Source: Streptomyces chartreusis NRRL 3882 (GTDB taxonomy: Bacteria; Actinomycetota; Actinomycetes; Streptomycetales; Streptomycetaceae). From it: DNA of 64,000 nucleotides. The position numbers and the translations under genes were made by a program. Below the pieces are notes generated by a model. That model made no database searches. It was not told the origin of the DNA and saw only the letters and a program-made list of their open reading frames with translations. Location of the stretch: assembly GCF_900236475.1 (NCBI RefSeq), contig NZ_LT963352.1, positions 1,550,001 through 1,614,000 of the forward strand, read 5' to 3'. Below, one piece after another: positions 7,778 to 15,884 of the stretch (the stretch's first letter is position 1; each line of letters begins with the position of its first letter).

Positions 7778-8413
7778 ATGTCTACGTCAGCCCTGCCCAG
7801 CAACCGGTTCGAGCGGCGTCGCGCGGAGACCCGCAGGGCTCTCGTGCGAGCGGCCCGGCAGATACTCGCCGAGACCGGGGACACGAACGCCAGCATCCAG
7901 GCGATCGCCGAGCGCGCGGATGTGGGTTTCGGCTCCTTCTACAACCACTTCGAGTCGAAGACGGAGCTGTTCGAGGCAGCCGTGGTGGACGCTCTGGAGG
8001 AGTTCGGCCAGAACTTCGACGAGCGCCTTGCGGGGATCGACGATCCGGCCGAACTCGTCGCGGCGGGCTTCCGGCTCAGCGCCCGGATGGCCGTTTCCCA
8101 CCCGGAGCTGATGCAGGTCCTGCGCCGCCGCGGCCTCGGTCACATCCACTCGGACAACGGACTGGCTCGCCGGGCGCTGCGCGATCTCCAGGTCGGTATC
8201 GCCTCCGGCCGTTTCACCGCCGTCGACCCGACGGTCGCCCTGTCCGCGTTGGGCGGAACCCTGCTGTCCCTCGTGGAGCTGCGTTTCGCCCGCCCCGAGG
8301 TGGACGGCGACGAGGCCGCGGTGAACCTCGCCGAGATGGTCCTGCGCATGCTGGGTCTGCCGGCGGACGACGCCCACGAGGTCGCTCGGCGCCCCCTCCC
8401 CGACCTCGACTGA
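7778..8413 (+). CDS. TetR-family transcriptional regulator
   Basis: A 211-residue regulator. The N-terminal DNA-binding domain (residues ~10-58) shows RRALVRAARQILAETG followed by IQAIAERADVGFGSFYNHFE, the classic TetR helix-turn-helix ending in YNHF. The C-terminal two-thirds is the all-helical effector/dimer domain. It is divergent from the arm A operon and shares its control region, so repression of that operon and of itself, relieved by an aromatic substrate or ring-cleavage product, is the natural model. The ligand cannot be read from the sequence. Confidence 0.9.
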   Translation: MSTSALPSNRFERRRAETRRALVRAARQILAETGDTNASIQAIAERADVGFGSFYNHFESKTELFEAAVVDALEEFGQNFDERLAGIDDPAELVAAGFRLSARMAVSHPELMQVLRRRGLGHIHSDNGLARRALRDLQVGIASGRFTAVDPTVALSALGGTLLSLVELRFARPEVDGDEAAVNLAEMVLRMLGLPADDAHEVARRPLPDLD

Positions 8414-8474
8414 CCGCCCTGCCCCTGGGGCTGGTTGCGAAAAGTGGCGCCTGCCGCGCGACGCCCGGCACGCG

Positions 8475-8600
8475 GCAGCCCTTCGGGCGACGACGCCACG
8501 GTCGAGACGACGAGCAGGCGTTTGCGGCCGAGTCGACGAGGACGCCGGCGAAGGGGGCCAGCAGCGATGAGCACGGCGCTCAGGCTGGGCAGACAGGCAC
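8475..8600 (-). pseudogene. Remnant of an MFS transporter
   Basis: Leftward frames read LPSLSAVLIAAGP, then FAGVLVD in a second frame, then LGRKRLLVVSTVAS back in the first. Joined, this resembles the motif-A loop (G-x-L-x-D-R-x-G-R-K) between helices 2 and 3 of major facilitator transporters. Two frame changes and no start or stop in family position mark it as debris. It lies between the convergent TetR and LysR genes. The island has no intact transporter, so this may be what is left of one. Confidence 0.35.
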
Positions 8601-8613
8601 CAGCACGGGCCCG

Positions 8614-9555
8614 CTATCTCGGTGCGGCCGTGGTGATACGGCCGGGCTGGGAGGCGGCCAGCTCCGCTCCCACCCGGGCCGCGGTCTCGCGCAGCCAGAT
8701 GTGGGCCGCGTCGTGGGTGTGCACCGGGTGCCACCACAGTGCCTCCTGGAGGGGGACCGCTGCGTAGGGGGGTTCCATGAGGCGTACGGCGGCCACGCCG
8801 CGCAGCAGCTCGGCCAGGCGCTGCTGTACCAGGGCGATCCGGCGGGTGCCGGCGACCAGGAAGGGCAGCGTCTGGAAGCTGTCGACGGAGATCTCCACGC
8901 GGGGATCGACACCGAGCATGCTCAGCTGCCGGGCGGCCGGAGCGTCGTAGGCGCGCTGGTAGATGACCCAGGGCAGCCGTGCCAGGTCGTCCATGGTCAG
9001 CTGGTCGCCGACCTCGTCGTTCGTCTCGGCGACCAGGAAGGCCCAGCGGTCGGTGAACAGGTCGACGGCGGGGAAACCACCGATGATGCCGCGCGGCATC
9101 AGCAGCCCGTCGGCCGTGCTGAGCAGCGGTGCCGTGTCCTCCGTGACGTCGATGGGCGTCCGCTGGAAGCGCAGTCGTACCCCCGGGGCCTCGGCGTGCA
9201 CGGTCCGGGCGAGCTCGGCGCCGAACACGGCGAGGGCGTAGTCGGAGGTGAGCAGGGTGAACTCGTGCTCCTCGCTGCCCGGGGAGAAGTCGGCCCTGCT
9301 GCTGAAGACCCGCTCCAGCAGGTCGCAGGCGGTCGAGGTGCGGTCCAGCAGAGCGCGGCCGAGGGCGGTCAGTTCGTACTGCCTGCCGACGCGCGAGAGC
9401 AGGTCGTCGTCGAAGTGGCGGCGCAGGCGGGCCAGGGCCGCGCTCATCGCCGGCTGACTGAGCCCGACGCGCTGCCCGGCGCGGGTGACGTTGCGTTCCT
9501 CCAGCAGGGCCCGCAGGGACAGGACGAGATTGAGATCGAGGCCGGAGAGGGACAC
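8614..9555 (-). CDS. LysR-family transcriptional regulator
   Basis: A 313-residue LysR-type regulator. The winged helix-turn-helix occupies residues ~4-62 (LDLNLVLSLRALLEERNVTR, then LSQPAMSAALARLRRHF). The rest is the periplasmic-binding-protein-like effector domain. The GTG at 9555 is chosen because a GGAGG ribosome site precedes it and family similarity begins at once. A longer in-frame reading runs antisense into the divergent FAH gene. It is divergent from arm B, and a T-N11-A box lies between them, so activation of arm B by an aromatic co-inducer is expected. The domain resembles NodD/NahR-type members. Confidence 0.9.
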   Translation of the reverse strand: MSLSGLDLNLVLSLRALLEERNVTRAGQRVGLSQPAMSAALARLRRHFDDDLLSRVGRQYELTALGRALLDRTSTACDLLERVFSSRADFSPGSEEHEFTLLTSDYALAVFGAELARTVHAEAPGVRLRFQRTPIDVTEDTAPLLSTADGLLMPRGIIGGFPAVDLFTDRWAFLVAETNDEVGDQLTMDDLARLPWVIYQRAYDAPAARQLSMLGVDPRVEISVDSFQTLPFLVAGTRRIALVQQRLAELLRGVAAVRLMEPPYAAVPLQEALWWHPVHTHDAAHIWLRETAARVGAELAASQPGRITTAAPR

Positions 9556-9602
9556 GACGCCTCCAGAGCGAGGCCGCTTGGGGCGGCAGCATTTGCACCG
9601 TG

Positions 9603-9637
9603 GATGATCAACATCTAAAGAATCTATTTCCCAGATT
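9603..9637. promoter_or_regulatory. LysR-type binding site between regulator and arm B
   Basis: AATCTATTTCCCAGATT (9621-9637) is a perfect 5-bp inverted repeat with the T-N11-A spacing of LysR recognition sites. A second short palindrome, GATG-N5-CATC (9603-9615), sits 5 bp away on the regulator side. The stretch is AT-rich compared with its surroundings. Arm B starts at 9686. Confidence 0.68.
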
Positions 9638-9685
9638 ACGCGGCGAGGGTCACATTGGTCGCACCGCAATCTGGAGGACATTCCC

Positions 9686-10684
9686 GTGAAACCCGCAGCC
9701 GCTTCCGCGTCCTTCTCCGGACCCTTCGCCCTTGGCGTCCTCTCCGCCCCTGACCAGGCGTCTTTCCCCGGTCTTGTGATCCCCGGGGGGCGCGTGCTGG
9801 ACCTTCCGACGGCCCTCGGAGAGCCGGCCCTGACGGCCCGGGGGATCCTCGAGCGCTGGGACGAGATGCTCCCTCGCCTGCACGCGCTCGCGGCCGACGA
9901 GACGGCCGACTGGCGGCCGTTGGAGCACCTGCGGGTGCACGCGCCGGTCGAGCCCCGCCAGGTCTTCCAGTCCGGCGCCAACTACCGGCAGCACGTGATC
10001 GACCTGGAGGTCGCCCACCGCGCCCCCGACGACCCCCGCACCGTGGAGGAGGCGCGCGCGCAGATCGCCGCGGTCATGGACCGGCGGGCGGCCGAGGACC
10101 TGCCGTACGTGTTCATCGGTCTGCCGAGCGCGATCACCGGCCCCTTCGACGACGTCGTACTCCCGGACTGGGCCGAACAACCGGACTGGGAGCTGGAGTT
10201 GGCGGCCGTCATCGCCAGGCCCGCCTACCGGGTGACGGTCGAGGAGGCCCTGGAGTACGTGGCCGGCTACACCATCGCCAACGACCTCACCGACCGCGCC
10301 ACCGTCTTCCGCCGGGACATGAAGGCCATCGGCACCGACTGGCTGCGCTGCAAGAACGCTCCCGGTTTCACCCCGCTCGGCCCGTGGATCGTGCCCGCCG
10401 GGTCGATCGCCGACCCGGGTGACCTGCGGGTCACGCTGAAGCTCAACGGCGAGACCATGCAGGACGAGTCCACCAAGGACATGCTCTTCGGCATCGCGCG
10501 GCTGGTGTCGTACATCTCCCGGACCTCCCGGCTCCTGCCCGGCGACCTGGTGCTCACCGGCAGCCCGGCCGGCAACGGCATGCACTGGGGACGGCTGCTG
10601 CGCGACGGCGACGTCATGGAGGGCGTCATCACGGGTCTGGGCGCGCAGCGCACCCGCTGCGTCGCGGAGAGGACCGCGTCGTGA
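9686..10684 (+). CDS. Fumarylacetoacetate hydrolase-fold enzyme (arm B, first gene)
   Basis: A 332-residue FAH-superfamily enzyme. Metal-binding acidic residues appear in WELELAAVIARPAY, then IANDLTDRATVFRRD, with the core LTGSPAGNG near the C-terminus. It is longer than the arm A paralogue, with an insertion around residues 105-135 (DDPRTVEEARAQIAAVMD). The GTG start at 9686 follows GGAGG (9673-9677). It opens the LysR-controlled operon and overlaps the next gene by 4 bp. The role should be cleavage or hydration of a ring-fission product. Confidence 0.83.
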   Translation: MKPAAASASFSGPFALGVLSAPDQASFPGLVIPGGRVLDLPTALGEPALTARGILERWDEMLPRLHALAADETADWRPLEHLRVHAPVEPRQVFQSGANYRQHVIDLEVAHRAPDDPRTVEEARAQIAAVMDRRAAEDLPYVFIGLPSAITGPFDDVVLPDWAEQPDWELELAAVIARPAYRVTVEEALEYVAGYTIANDLTDRATVFRRDMKAIGTDWLRCKNAPGFTPLGPWIVPAGSIADPGDLRVTLKLNGETMQDESTKDMLFGIARLVSYISRTSRLLPGDLVLTGSPAGNGMHWGRLLRDGDVMEGVITGLGAQRTRCVAERTAS

Positions 10685-11652
10685 CGGCCCCGCCCGACCC
10701 CACGGATGCCGAGGCCGCGATCGCCGAGGCCGCCAATCGGTACTCCAACTGGGGGCGTTGGGGTGAGGACGACGTCCTCGGCACGCTGAACTTCCTCGAC
10801 GCGGCCAAGCGCCGCGAGGGTGCGGCACTGGTCCGCCGGGGCGTCAGCTTCTCGCTGTCTCAGCGGTTCGACATGAACGGGCCGCAGAAGGGCTGGCGCC
10901 GCCGCACCAACCCCGTCCACACCATGCTCGACACGGGAACGGACGCGGCGCTGGGCAACCAGGGCTTTCCGCACGGCATCGGCGGCGCCGACGACGTGAT
11001 CGCGATGCCGCTGCAGTGCTCCACCCAGTGGGACGGGCTCGGGCACATCTTCGACCACGGCAAGGCGTGGAACGGGCGGGCGGCCGAGAAGGTCGTCACC
11101 TCCGACGGCGATCTGGTCACCGGCATCGAGCACATGGCGCCGTACGTCGCCGGCCGCGGAGTCCTCCTCGACGTCGGCCGGGTGATCGGTGACGAACGCG
11201 GAGAACTGCCGGACGGTTTCGCGATCACCGAGGAACACCTGACCGCGACGGCCGAGGCGCACGGCGTGGCCGTCGGCCGCGGGGACATCGTCGTCGTCCG
11301 GACCGGGCGGCTGGCGCGAGCCCGCCGCGAAGGCTGGGGCGACTACGCGGGCGGAGACTCCCCCGGTCTGTCCTTCACCACGGCCGGCTGGCTGCACGCG
11401 AGCGAGATCGCCGCCATCGCCACCGACACCTGGGGCTTCGAGGTACGGCCGAACGAGTTCGACGGCGCCTTCCAGCCGCTGCACCAGGTCGCCATCCCCA
11501 ACATGGGCCTGCTGATCGGCGAGATGTGGGACCCCGACGCCCTCGCGGACGACTGCGCCCGCGACGGCGTGTACGCGTTCTGGCTCACCGCCGCGCCCCT
11601 GCCCATCACCGGAGCCGTCGGCTCCCCCGTCAATCCGGTCGCCGTCAAGTGA
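10681..11652 (+). CDS. Cyclase-family (PF04199-like) hydrolase with altered metal motif
   Basis: A 323-residue protein of the cyclase / kynurenine formamidase / isatin hydrolase family. The usual HxGTHxDxxxH motif is present only as QCSTQWDGLGH near residue 120, so two of the three His positions are Gln while Asp and the last His remain. Other family segments are visible (GRGVLLDVGRV, DIVVVRTGRL, HQVAIPNMGLLIGEMW). The GTG start overlaps the previous stop (GTGA), so translation is coupled. Homologues open amide or lactam rings with a metal-activated water. Here the changed ligands may mean a different metal or a lactone-type substrate. Confidence 0.8.
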   Translation: MTAPPDPTDAEAAIAEAANRYSNWGRWGEDDVLGTLNFLDAAKRREGAALVRRGVSFSLSQRFDMNGPQKGWRRRTNPVHTMLDTGTDAALGNQGFPHGIGGADDVIAMPLQCSTQWDGLGHIFDHGKAWNGRAAEKVVTSDGDLVTGIEHMAPYVAGRGVLLDVGRVIGDERGELPDGFAITEEHLTATAEAHGVAVGRGDIVVVRTGRLARARREGWGDYAGGDSPGLSFTTAGWLHASEIAAIATDTWGFEVRPNEFDGAFQPLHQVAIPNMGLLIGEMWDPDALADDCARDGVYAFWLTAAPLPITGAVGSPVNPVAVK

Positions 11653-11675
11653 CCTGCCCAACAAAGGAGTTGGCC

Positions 11676-12797
11676 ATGGAAGGAAAGAGAGTCCTGGTCA
11701 TCGGAGGGGGCACCTCCGGCAACGTCATGACCGTGCTGCTGCGGCGGGCCGGCATCGACGTCGACCTCGTCGAGGTCAGGCCGGACTGGAACGTACGCGG
11801 CTCCGGCATCACCCTTCAGGGCAACGCCCTGCGCGTGCTGCGCGAGATCGGCGTCTGGGACGAGGTCCGCGAGCACGGCTTCGGCTTCGACGCCCTGGGG
11901 CTGACGACGCCCGACGGCACCGTGCTGCACGTCGGCGAGGTCCTGCGCACCGGCGGAGACGACCTCCCCGCCACCCTGGGCATGCAGCGCCCGGAGCTCC
12001 AGCGCATCCTCGTCGACGCCGTCCGGGCATCCGGCGCGAACGTCCGGCTCGGCACCACCGCCGAGATCCTCACCGAGGACGACACGTCAGCGACCGTCCG
12101 GTTCAGTGACGGCACCGAGGGCCGCTACGACCTCGTCGTGGCCGCCGACGGCCTGCACTCCGCGACCCGCGCCGCCATAGGCATCGACGTCAAACCCGAG
12201 CCGACCGGCATGGCCATCTGGCGTGTCCCGGCGCCCCGCCCGGCCGGAGTGGAGTGCAGCGTCCTCTCCCACGGAGGACCCTGCTACATCGCCGGCTACA
12301 CGCCCACCAGCGAGGACACGATCTACGCCTATCTGGTGGAAGCCGGCCGCGACCGCGACACGATCCCGCCCGAGTCCTACGCGCAGGAGATGCGCCGCCT
12401 CGCCGAGGGCTACGGCGGTGCCTGGGACGAGATCCGTGACTCGATCACCGACCCGGCGCAGGTGAACTACACCTGGTTCGACCGGATGCTGGTCGAGGGG
12501 TCCTGGCACCGGGGCCGGGTCGTCCTCGTCGGCGACGCCGCGCACTGCTGCCCGCCCACGATGGCCCAGGGCGCGGCGATGGCCATGGAGGACGCGTGGG
12601 TGCTGTCCCAGCTGCTGACCAGCGGATCCGCGTGGGACGAGGAACTGCTCACGCGCTACTACGAGCGGCGGATCGACCGGGTCCGGATGGTCGTCGAAGC
12701 GTCCGTGCAGATCGGGCAGTGGCAGCTCGACGGCGTGCCCGGTGACGTGCCCGGGCTGCTGGACGCCACCCTGCCGGTGCTCAAGGAGCTGCCGTGA
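11676..12797 (+). CDS. FAD-dependent monooxygenase (arm B)
   Basis: A 373-residue single-component flavoprotein hydroxylase. GGGTSG at residues ~10-15 is the FAD dinucleotide motif. The DG motif appears as VAADGLHSATRAAIG and the GD motif as VLVGDAAHCCPPTMAQGAAM. It lacks the C-terminal thioredoxin-like tail of the arm A enzyme and looks more like salicylate or 6-hydroxynicotinate-type hydroxylases. The ATG at 11676 follows AAAGGAGTT. It is 23 bp behind the cyclase-family gene, and its stop overlaps the next start. It should hydroxylate, perhaps with decarboxylation, a simple aromatic acid to feed the extradiol enzyme. Confidence 0.84.
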   Translation: MEGKRVLVIGGGTSGNVMTVLLRRAGIDVDLVEVRPDWNVRGSGITLQGNALRVLREIGVWDEVREHGFGFDALGLTTPDGTVLHVGEVLRTGGDDLPATLGMQRPELQRILVDAVRASGANVRLGTTAEILTEDDTSATVRFSDGTEGRYDLVVAADGLHSATRAAIGIDVKPEPTGMAIWRVPAPRPAGVECSVLSHGGPCYIAGYTPTSEDTIYAYLVEAGRDRDTIPPESYAQEMRRLAEGYGGAWDEIRDSITDPAQVNYTWFDRMLVEGSWHRGRVVLVGDAAHCCPPTMAQGAAMAMEDAWVLSQLLTSGSAWDEELLTRYYERRIDRVRMVVEASVQIGQWQLDGVPGDVPGLLDATLPVLKELP

Positions 12798-13870
12798 CGG
12801 CCCACCCGCCCCCGGCTACCGCGGGGAGCCGCCCCCGGACCGACCACCGCCCCTCGCCGAGCGCCGACGCGCGCACTTCACCGACTGTCGACGTACACGC
12901 GCACGTCCTGATCCCGGAAGTCGAGGCCCTGGTGGCCGACCTGCCGGGCCTGGCGGAGGCCAGGGCCCTCGACGCCCGCCGCAACGGGCCCGCGGCCCTG
13001 GCCGTCAGCGGCCCCATGGTCGCCGAGCGCATCCCGAGGCTGACGGACGTCGCCGTACGACTGGCCGCGATGGACGCGCAGGGTGTGGACGTCCAGTTGG
13101 TCAGCCCGTCGCCCTCGCACTACCACTACTGGGCGGACGAGGAGACGGCGGAGAAGGTGTACCGGCTCGCGGGCGAGGCGACGGCCGCCCACTGCGCCCA
13201 GGCGCCCGGCCGGCTGCACGGTCTGGGCCTCGTCCCCCTGCAGCACCCGGAATCGGCGGTGCGCGCGCTCGAATTCGCCGTCGGCATGGGCCTGTCGGGC
13301 GTCGAAATCTCCTCGCACGCGCCGGGCCGGGAGCTGTCGGATCCGGCGTACGAACCCTTCTGGACCCGGGCCGAGGAGACGGGCGCGATCCTCTTCCTGC
13401 ACCCCTTCGGCTGCACGCTCGACGAGCGCCTGGACCAGTGGTACCTGTCCAACACCGTCGGGCAGCCCACCGAGAACGCCGTCGCGCTCTCGCACCTGAT
13501 CTTCTCCGGGGTGCTGGACAGGCACCCGGAACTGAAGCTGATCGCCGCGCACGGGGGCGGCTACCTGCCCACCCACATCGGTCGCTCCGACCACGCCTGG
13601 TCGGCCCGCTCCGACGCGGGCGCGGGCTGCGCCCACGTGCCCAGCAGCTACCTCAAGCGCCTGTACTTCGACTCCCTGGTCCACGACCCGCAGGTACTGC
13701 GGGCGCTGATCGGCGCGGTCGGCGCCGACCGTGTGCTGCTCGGCTCCGACTTCCCCTTCGACATGGGCACCGAGGATCCCGTCGGCGCACTGCGCGCGGC
13801 GGGGCTGTCCGACCCGGACTTCCATGCCGTACGAGGCGGCAATGCCGCCGCCCTCCTTCGGAAGGACTGA
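12794..13870 (+). CDS. Amidohydrolase-family decarboxylase, ACMSD-like
   Basis: A 358-residue metal-dependent TIM-barrel protein (Amidohydro_2). The first metal ligands are in VDVHAHVLIPE, further ligands in ISSHAPG and IAAHGGGYLP, and the final Asp in LLGSDFPFDMG. This ligand layout belongs to 2-amino-3-carboxymuconate-semialdehyde decarboxylase, gamma-resorcylate decarboxylase and relatives, which remove CO2 from aromatic acids or ring-cleavage products. The GTG start overlaps the hydroxylase stop by 4 bp. The first ~30 residues are Pro/Ser-rich and outside the domain. In this operon it would act before or after ring cleavage on a carboxylated intermediate. Confidence 0.83.
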   Translation: MTAHPPPATAGSRPRTDHRPSPSADARTSPTVDVHAHVLIPEVEALVADLPGLAEARALDARRNGPAALAVSGPMVAERIPRLTDVAVRLAAMDAQGVDVQLVSPSPSHYHYWADEETAEKVYRLAGEATAAHCAQAPGRLHGLGLVPLQHPESAVRALEFAVGMGLSGVEISSHAPGRELSDPAYEPFWTRAEETGAILFLHPFGCTLDERLDQWYLSNTVGQPTENAVALSHLIFSGVLDRHPELKLIAAHGGGYLPTHIGRSDHAWSARSDAGAGCAHVPSSYLKRLYFDSLVHDPQVLRALIGAVGADRVLLGSDFPFDMGTEDPVGALRAAGLSDPDFHAVRGGNAAALLRKD

Positions 13871-13874
13871 CATC

Positions 13875-14807
13875 ATGCGTCTGCTCACACATCTGCGACA
13901 CGTCGACCTCGCCGTGCCCGACTACGACAAGCAGCTCGACTTCTACTCCGGGGTGTGGGGCCTGACCAAGGTCGCCGAGGACTCCGGGATCTCGTTCCTG
14001 GCCGCCGAGGGCAGCCCCGAACAGTACGTGGTGCGGCTGCGCAAGGCCGAGGAGAAGCGCCTCGACCTCGTCTCGTACGGCGCCGCGAGCGCGGGGGACG
14101 TGGACACCCTCGCCGAACAACTCCTCGCGGGAGGAGTGCAGTTGATCTCCCAGCCGGACAAGATCGACACACCCGGTGGCGGCTACGGCTTCCGCTTCTT
14201 CGACGTCGACGGACGCACCATCGAGGTCTCTGCGGACGTCGAGGTCCGGCAGCACCGCAAGATCGAGGAGAAGGAGGCCATCCCGGTCAAGCTGTCGCAC
14301 GTCGTCCTCAACTCCCCCGATCTGAACCGCACTCGGCAGTGGTACGAGCGTCACCTCGGGTTCCGGCTCTCCGACACGCTGATGCATCCGAAGATGGGCG
14401 AAGCGATGCACTTCATGCGCATCAGCAACCAGCACCACTCCATGGCCATCGCCCAAGGGCCGCACACTGCCCTGCACCATGTCTCCTTCGAGATGCGCGG
14501 CCTGGACGAGTACATGCGGGGCTCCGGACGGGTGCTTCGGGCCGGCTTCCGCAAGATCTGGGGCCCTGGCCGGCACCTGGCGGGCGACAACACCTTCACC
14601 TACTTCCTGGACCCGCAGGGCAACACGGTCGAGTACACGACGGAACTGGAGCTGCTGGACGAGGACACCTGGCACCCCCACGTCTACGACTTCTCCCAGC
14701 CCGAGGTCTCCGACCAGTGGGGCACCGCCAATCCCATGAACGAACTGGTCGCCAAGGAGTCGTTCAACGACGTCGACCGCGGCTGCTTCGTAGCCCCGCC
14801 GGTCTGA
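13875..14807 (+). CDS. VOC-family extradiol dioxygenase (arm B)
   Basis: A 310-residue two-domain VOC protein of the catechol 2,3-dioxygenase type. Domain 1 starts at LRHVDLAVPDYDK. Domain 2 carries the likely iron ligands in LSHVVLNSPD, LHHVSFEMRG and NTVEYTTE (His, His, Glu). The start at 13875 is 4 bp past the decarboxylase stop. It is shorter than the arm A paralogue and lacks that enzyme's N-terminal extension. Two extradiol enzymes in one island suggest either two substrates or a two-entry pathway. A strong stem-loop follows. Confidence 0.86.
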   Translation: MRLLTHLRHVDLAVPDYDKQLDFYSGVWGLTKVAEDSGISFLAAEGSPEQYVVRLRKAEEKRLDLVSYGAASAGDVDTLAEQLLAGGVQLISQPDKIDTPGGGYGFRFFDVDGRTIEVSADVEVRQHRKIEEKEAIPVKLSHVVLNSPDLNRTRQWYERHLGFRLSDTLMHPKMGEAMHFMRISNQHHSMAIAQGPHTALHHVSFEMRGLDEYMRGSGRVLRAGFRKIWGPGRHLAGDNTFTYFLDPQGNTVEYTTELELLDEDTWHPHVYDFSQPEVSDQWGTANPMNELVAKESFNDVDRGCFVAPPV

Positions 14808-14819
14808 TCCCCTCGAACC

Positions 14820-14871
14820 CCGGGGACGCGGTGGCCCTGTCACCGCCCTGACGCCCTTGCCGCGTCCCCGG
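14820..14871 (+). terminator. Strong stem-loop splitting arm B, with an alternative hairpin
   Basis: Perfect 12-bp arms CCGGGGACGCGG (14820-14831) and CCGCGTCCCCGG (14860-14871) lie in the 105-bp gap after the dioxygenase. A second hairpin, GCGGTG-N7-CACCGC (14828-14846), shares bases with the left arm, so the two folds exclude each other. It may be a plain terminator, an attenuator, or an RNA-stability element. Confidence 0.6.
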
Positions 14872-14912
14872 TTCCCACCGCTGTCGAAGACCGCCGGAGC
14901 CTGGAGCCGTGC

Positions 14913-15884
14913 ATGCGTTTCGCCACCTATGAACACCGACACCAGCGCCGGGTCGCCGTCGTCGAGGAGGACGGCACCCTCCACCCCGTTCCCGGCGCGC
15001 GCTCGCTCACTGAGCTGATCCGCTCCGGCGACGGACTCGACACGCTCCTGCGTGCCGGCGCCGCCGCGCTGGACGTCCCGCCGGTCCCGCATGTCTCCGA
15101 GGTGCGGCTGCTCCCACCGCTTCAGCCGCCCACCGTGCGGGACTTCGTCACCTTCGAGGAACACGTCGAAGGGGTACGGCGGTCCGTGGACGGCGTCGGC
15201 GGGGTGCCCGAAGCCTGGTACGACGCCCCGACGTTCTACTTCACCAACCCGTACGCCGTCATCGGCGCCCACGACGACGTGCCCGTGCCGCCGGGCAGCG
15301 ACGTCCTCGACTTCGAGCTGGAGGTCGCCGCCGTCATCGGCCGGGAGGGGCGTGACCTGGCGCCCGAGCAGGCACGGGACCACATCATCGGCTACACGGT
15401 CTTCAACGACTGGTCGGCCCGCGACCTGCAGTCCCGCGAGATGCAGGTCCGCCTCGGCCCGTGCAAGGGCAAGGACACGGCCGCCACCCTCGGCCCGTAC
15501 CTGGTCACCGCCGACGAGCTGGAGCCGTACCGCGACACCGACGGCTTTCTGCGCCTGGCGCTGACCGCCTCGGTGAACGGCGAGGTCGTCGGCGAGGACC
15601 TGCTGTCCAACATGAGCTGGACCTTCGAGGAGATGGCCGCCTACGCCTCACGCGGCACCGTCGTCCGCCCCGGCGACGTGCTCGGCTCCGGCACCTGCGG
15701 CAACGGCGGCTGCCTCGCCGAGCTGTGGGGCGTCCGGGGCGAGCAGTCCCCGCCCCCGCTGAAGCCGGGAGACACCGTCACCCTCACCGTGGAGGGCATC
15801 GGCACCGTCTCCAACACCGTGGTCGCGGGCAGGGATCCGGAGCCGCTGCCGACCGCCCGCCGCCGCAGCCGGGAGCGGCCGTGA
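14913..15884 (+). CDS. Fumarylacetoacetate hydrolase family protein (arm B, distal)
   Basis: A 323-residue FAH-superfamily enzyme and the third in this island. It has VLDFELEVAAVIGREG (metal-binding Glu pair), VFNDWSARDLQSREM, and the C-terminal core VLGSGTCGNGGCL. The GTCGNGC-type core and the length match true fumarylacetoacetase-like hydrolases better than the other two paralogues do. It lies beyond the stem-loop and may have its own or attenuated expression. Its stop overlaps the SDR start as GTGA. The likely role is the final C-C hydrolysis of an acylpyruvate. Confidence 0.84.
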   Translation: MRFATYEHRHQRRVAVVEEDGTLHPVPGARSLTELIRSGDGLDTLLRAGAAALDVPPVPHVSEVRLLPPLQPPTVRDFVTFEEHVEGVRRSVDGVGGVPEAWYDAPTFYFTNPYAVIGAHDDVPVPPGSDVLDFELEVAAVIGREGRDLAPEQARDHIIGYTVFNDWSARDLQSREMQVRLGPCKGKDTAATLGPYLVTADELEPYRDTDGFLRLALTASVNGEVVGEDLLSNMSWTFEEMAAYASRGTVVRPGDVLGSGTCGNGGCLAELWGVRGEQSPPPLKPGDTVTLTVEGIGTVSNTVVAGRDPEPLPTARRRSRERP

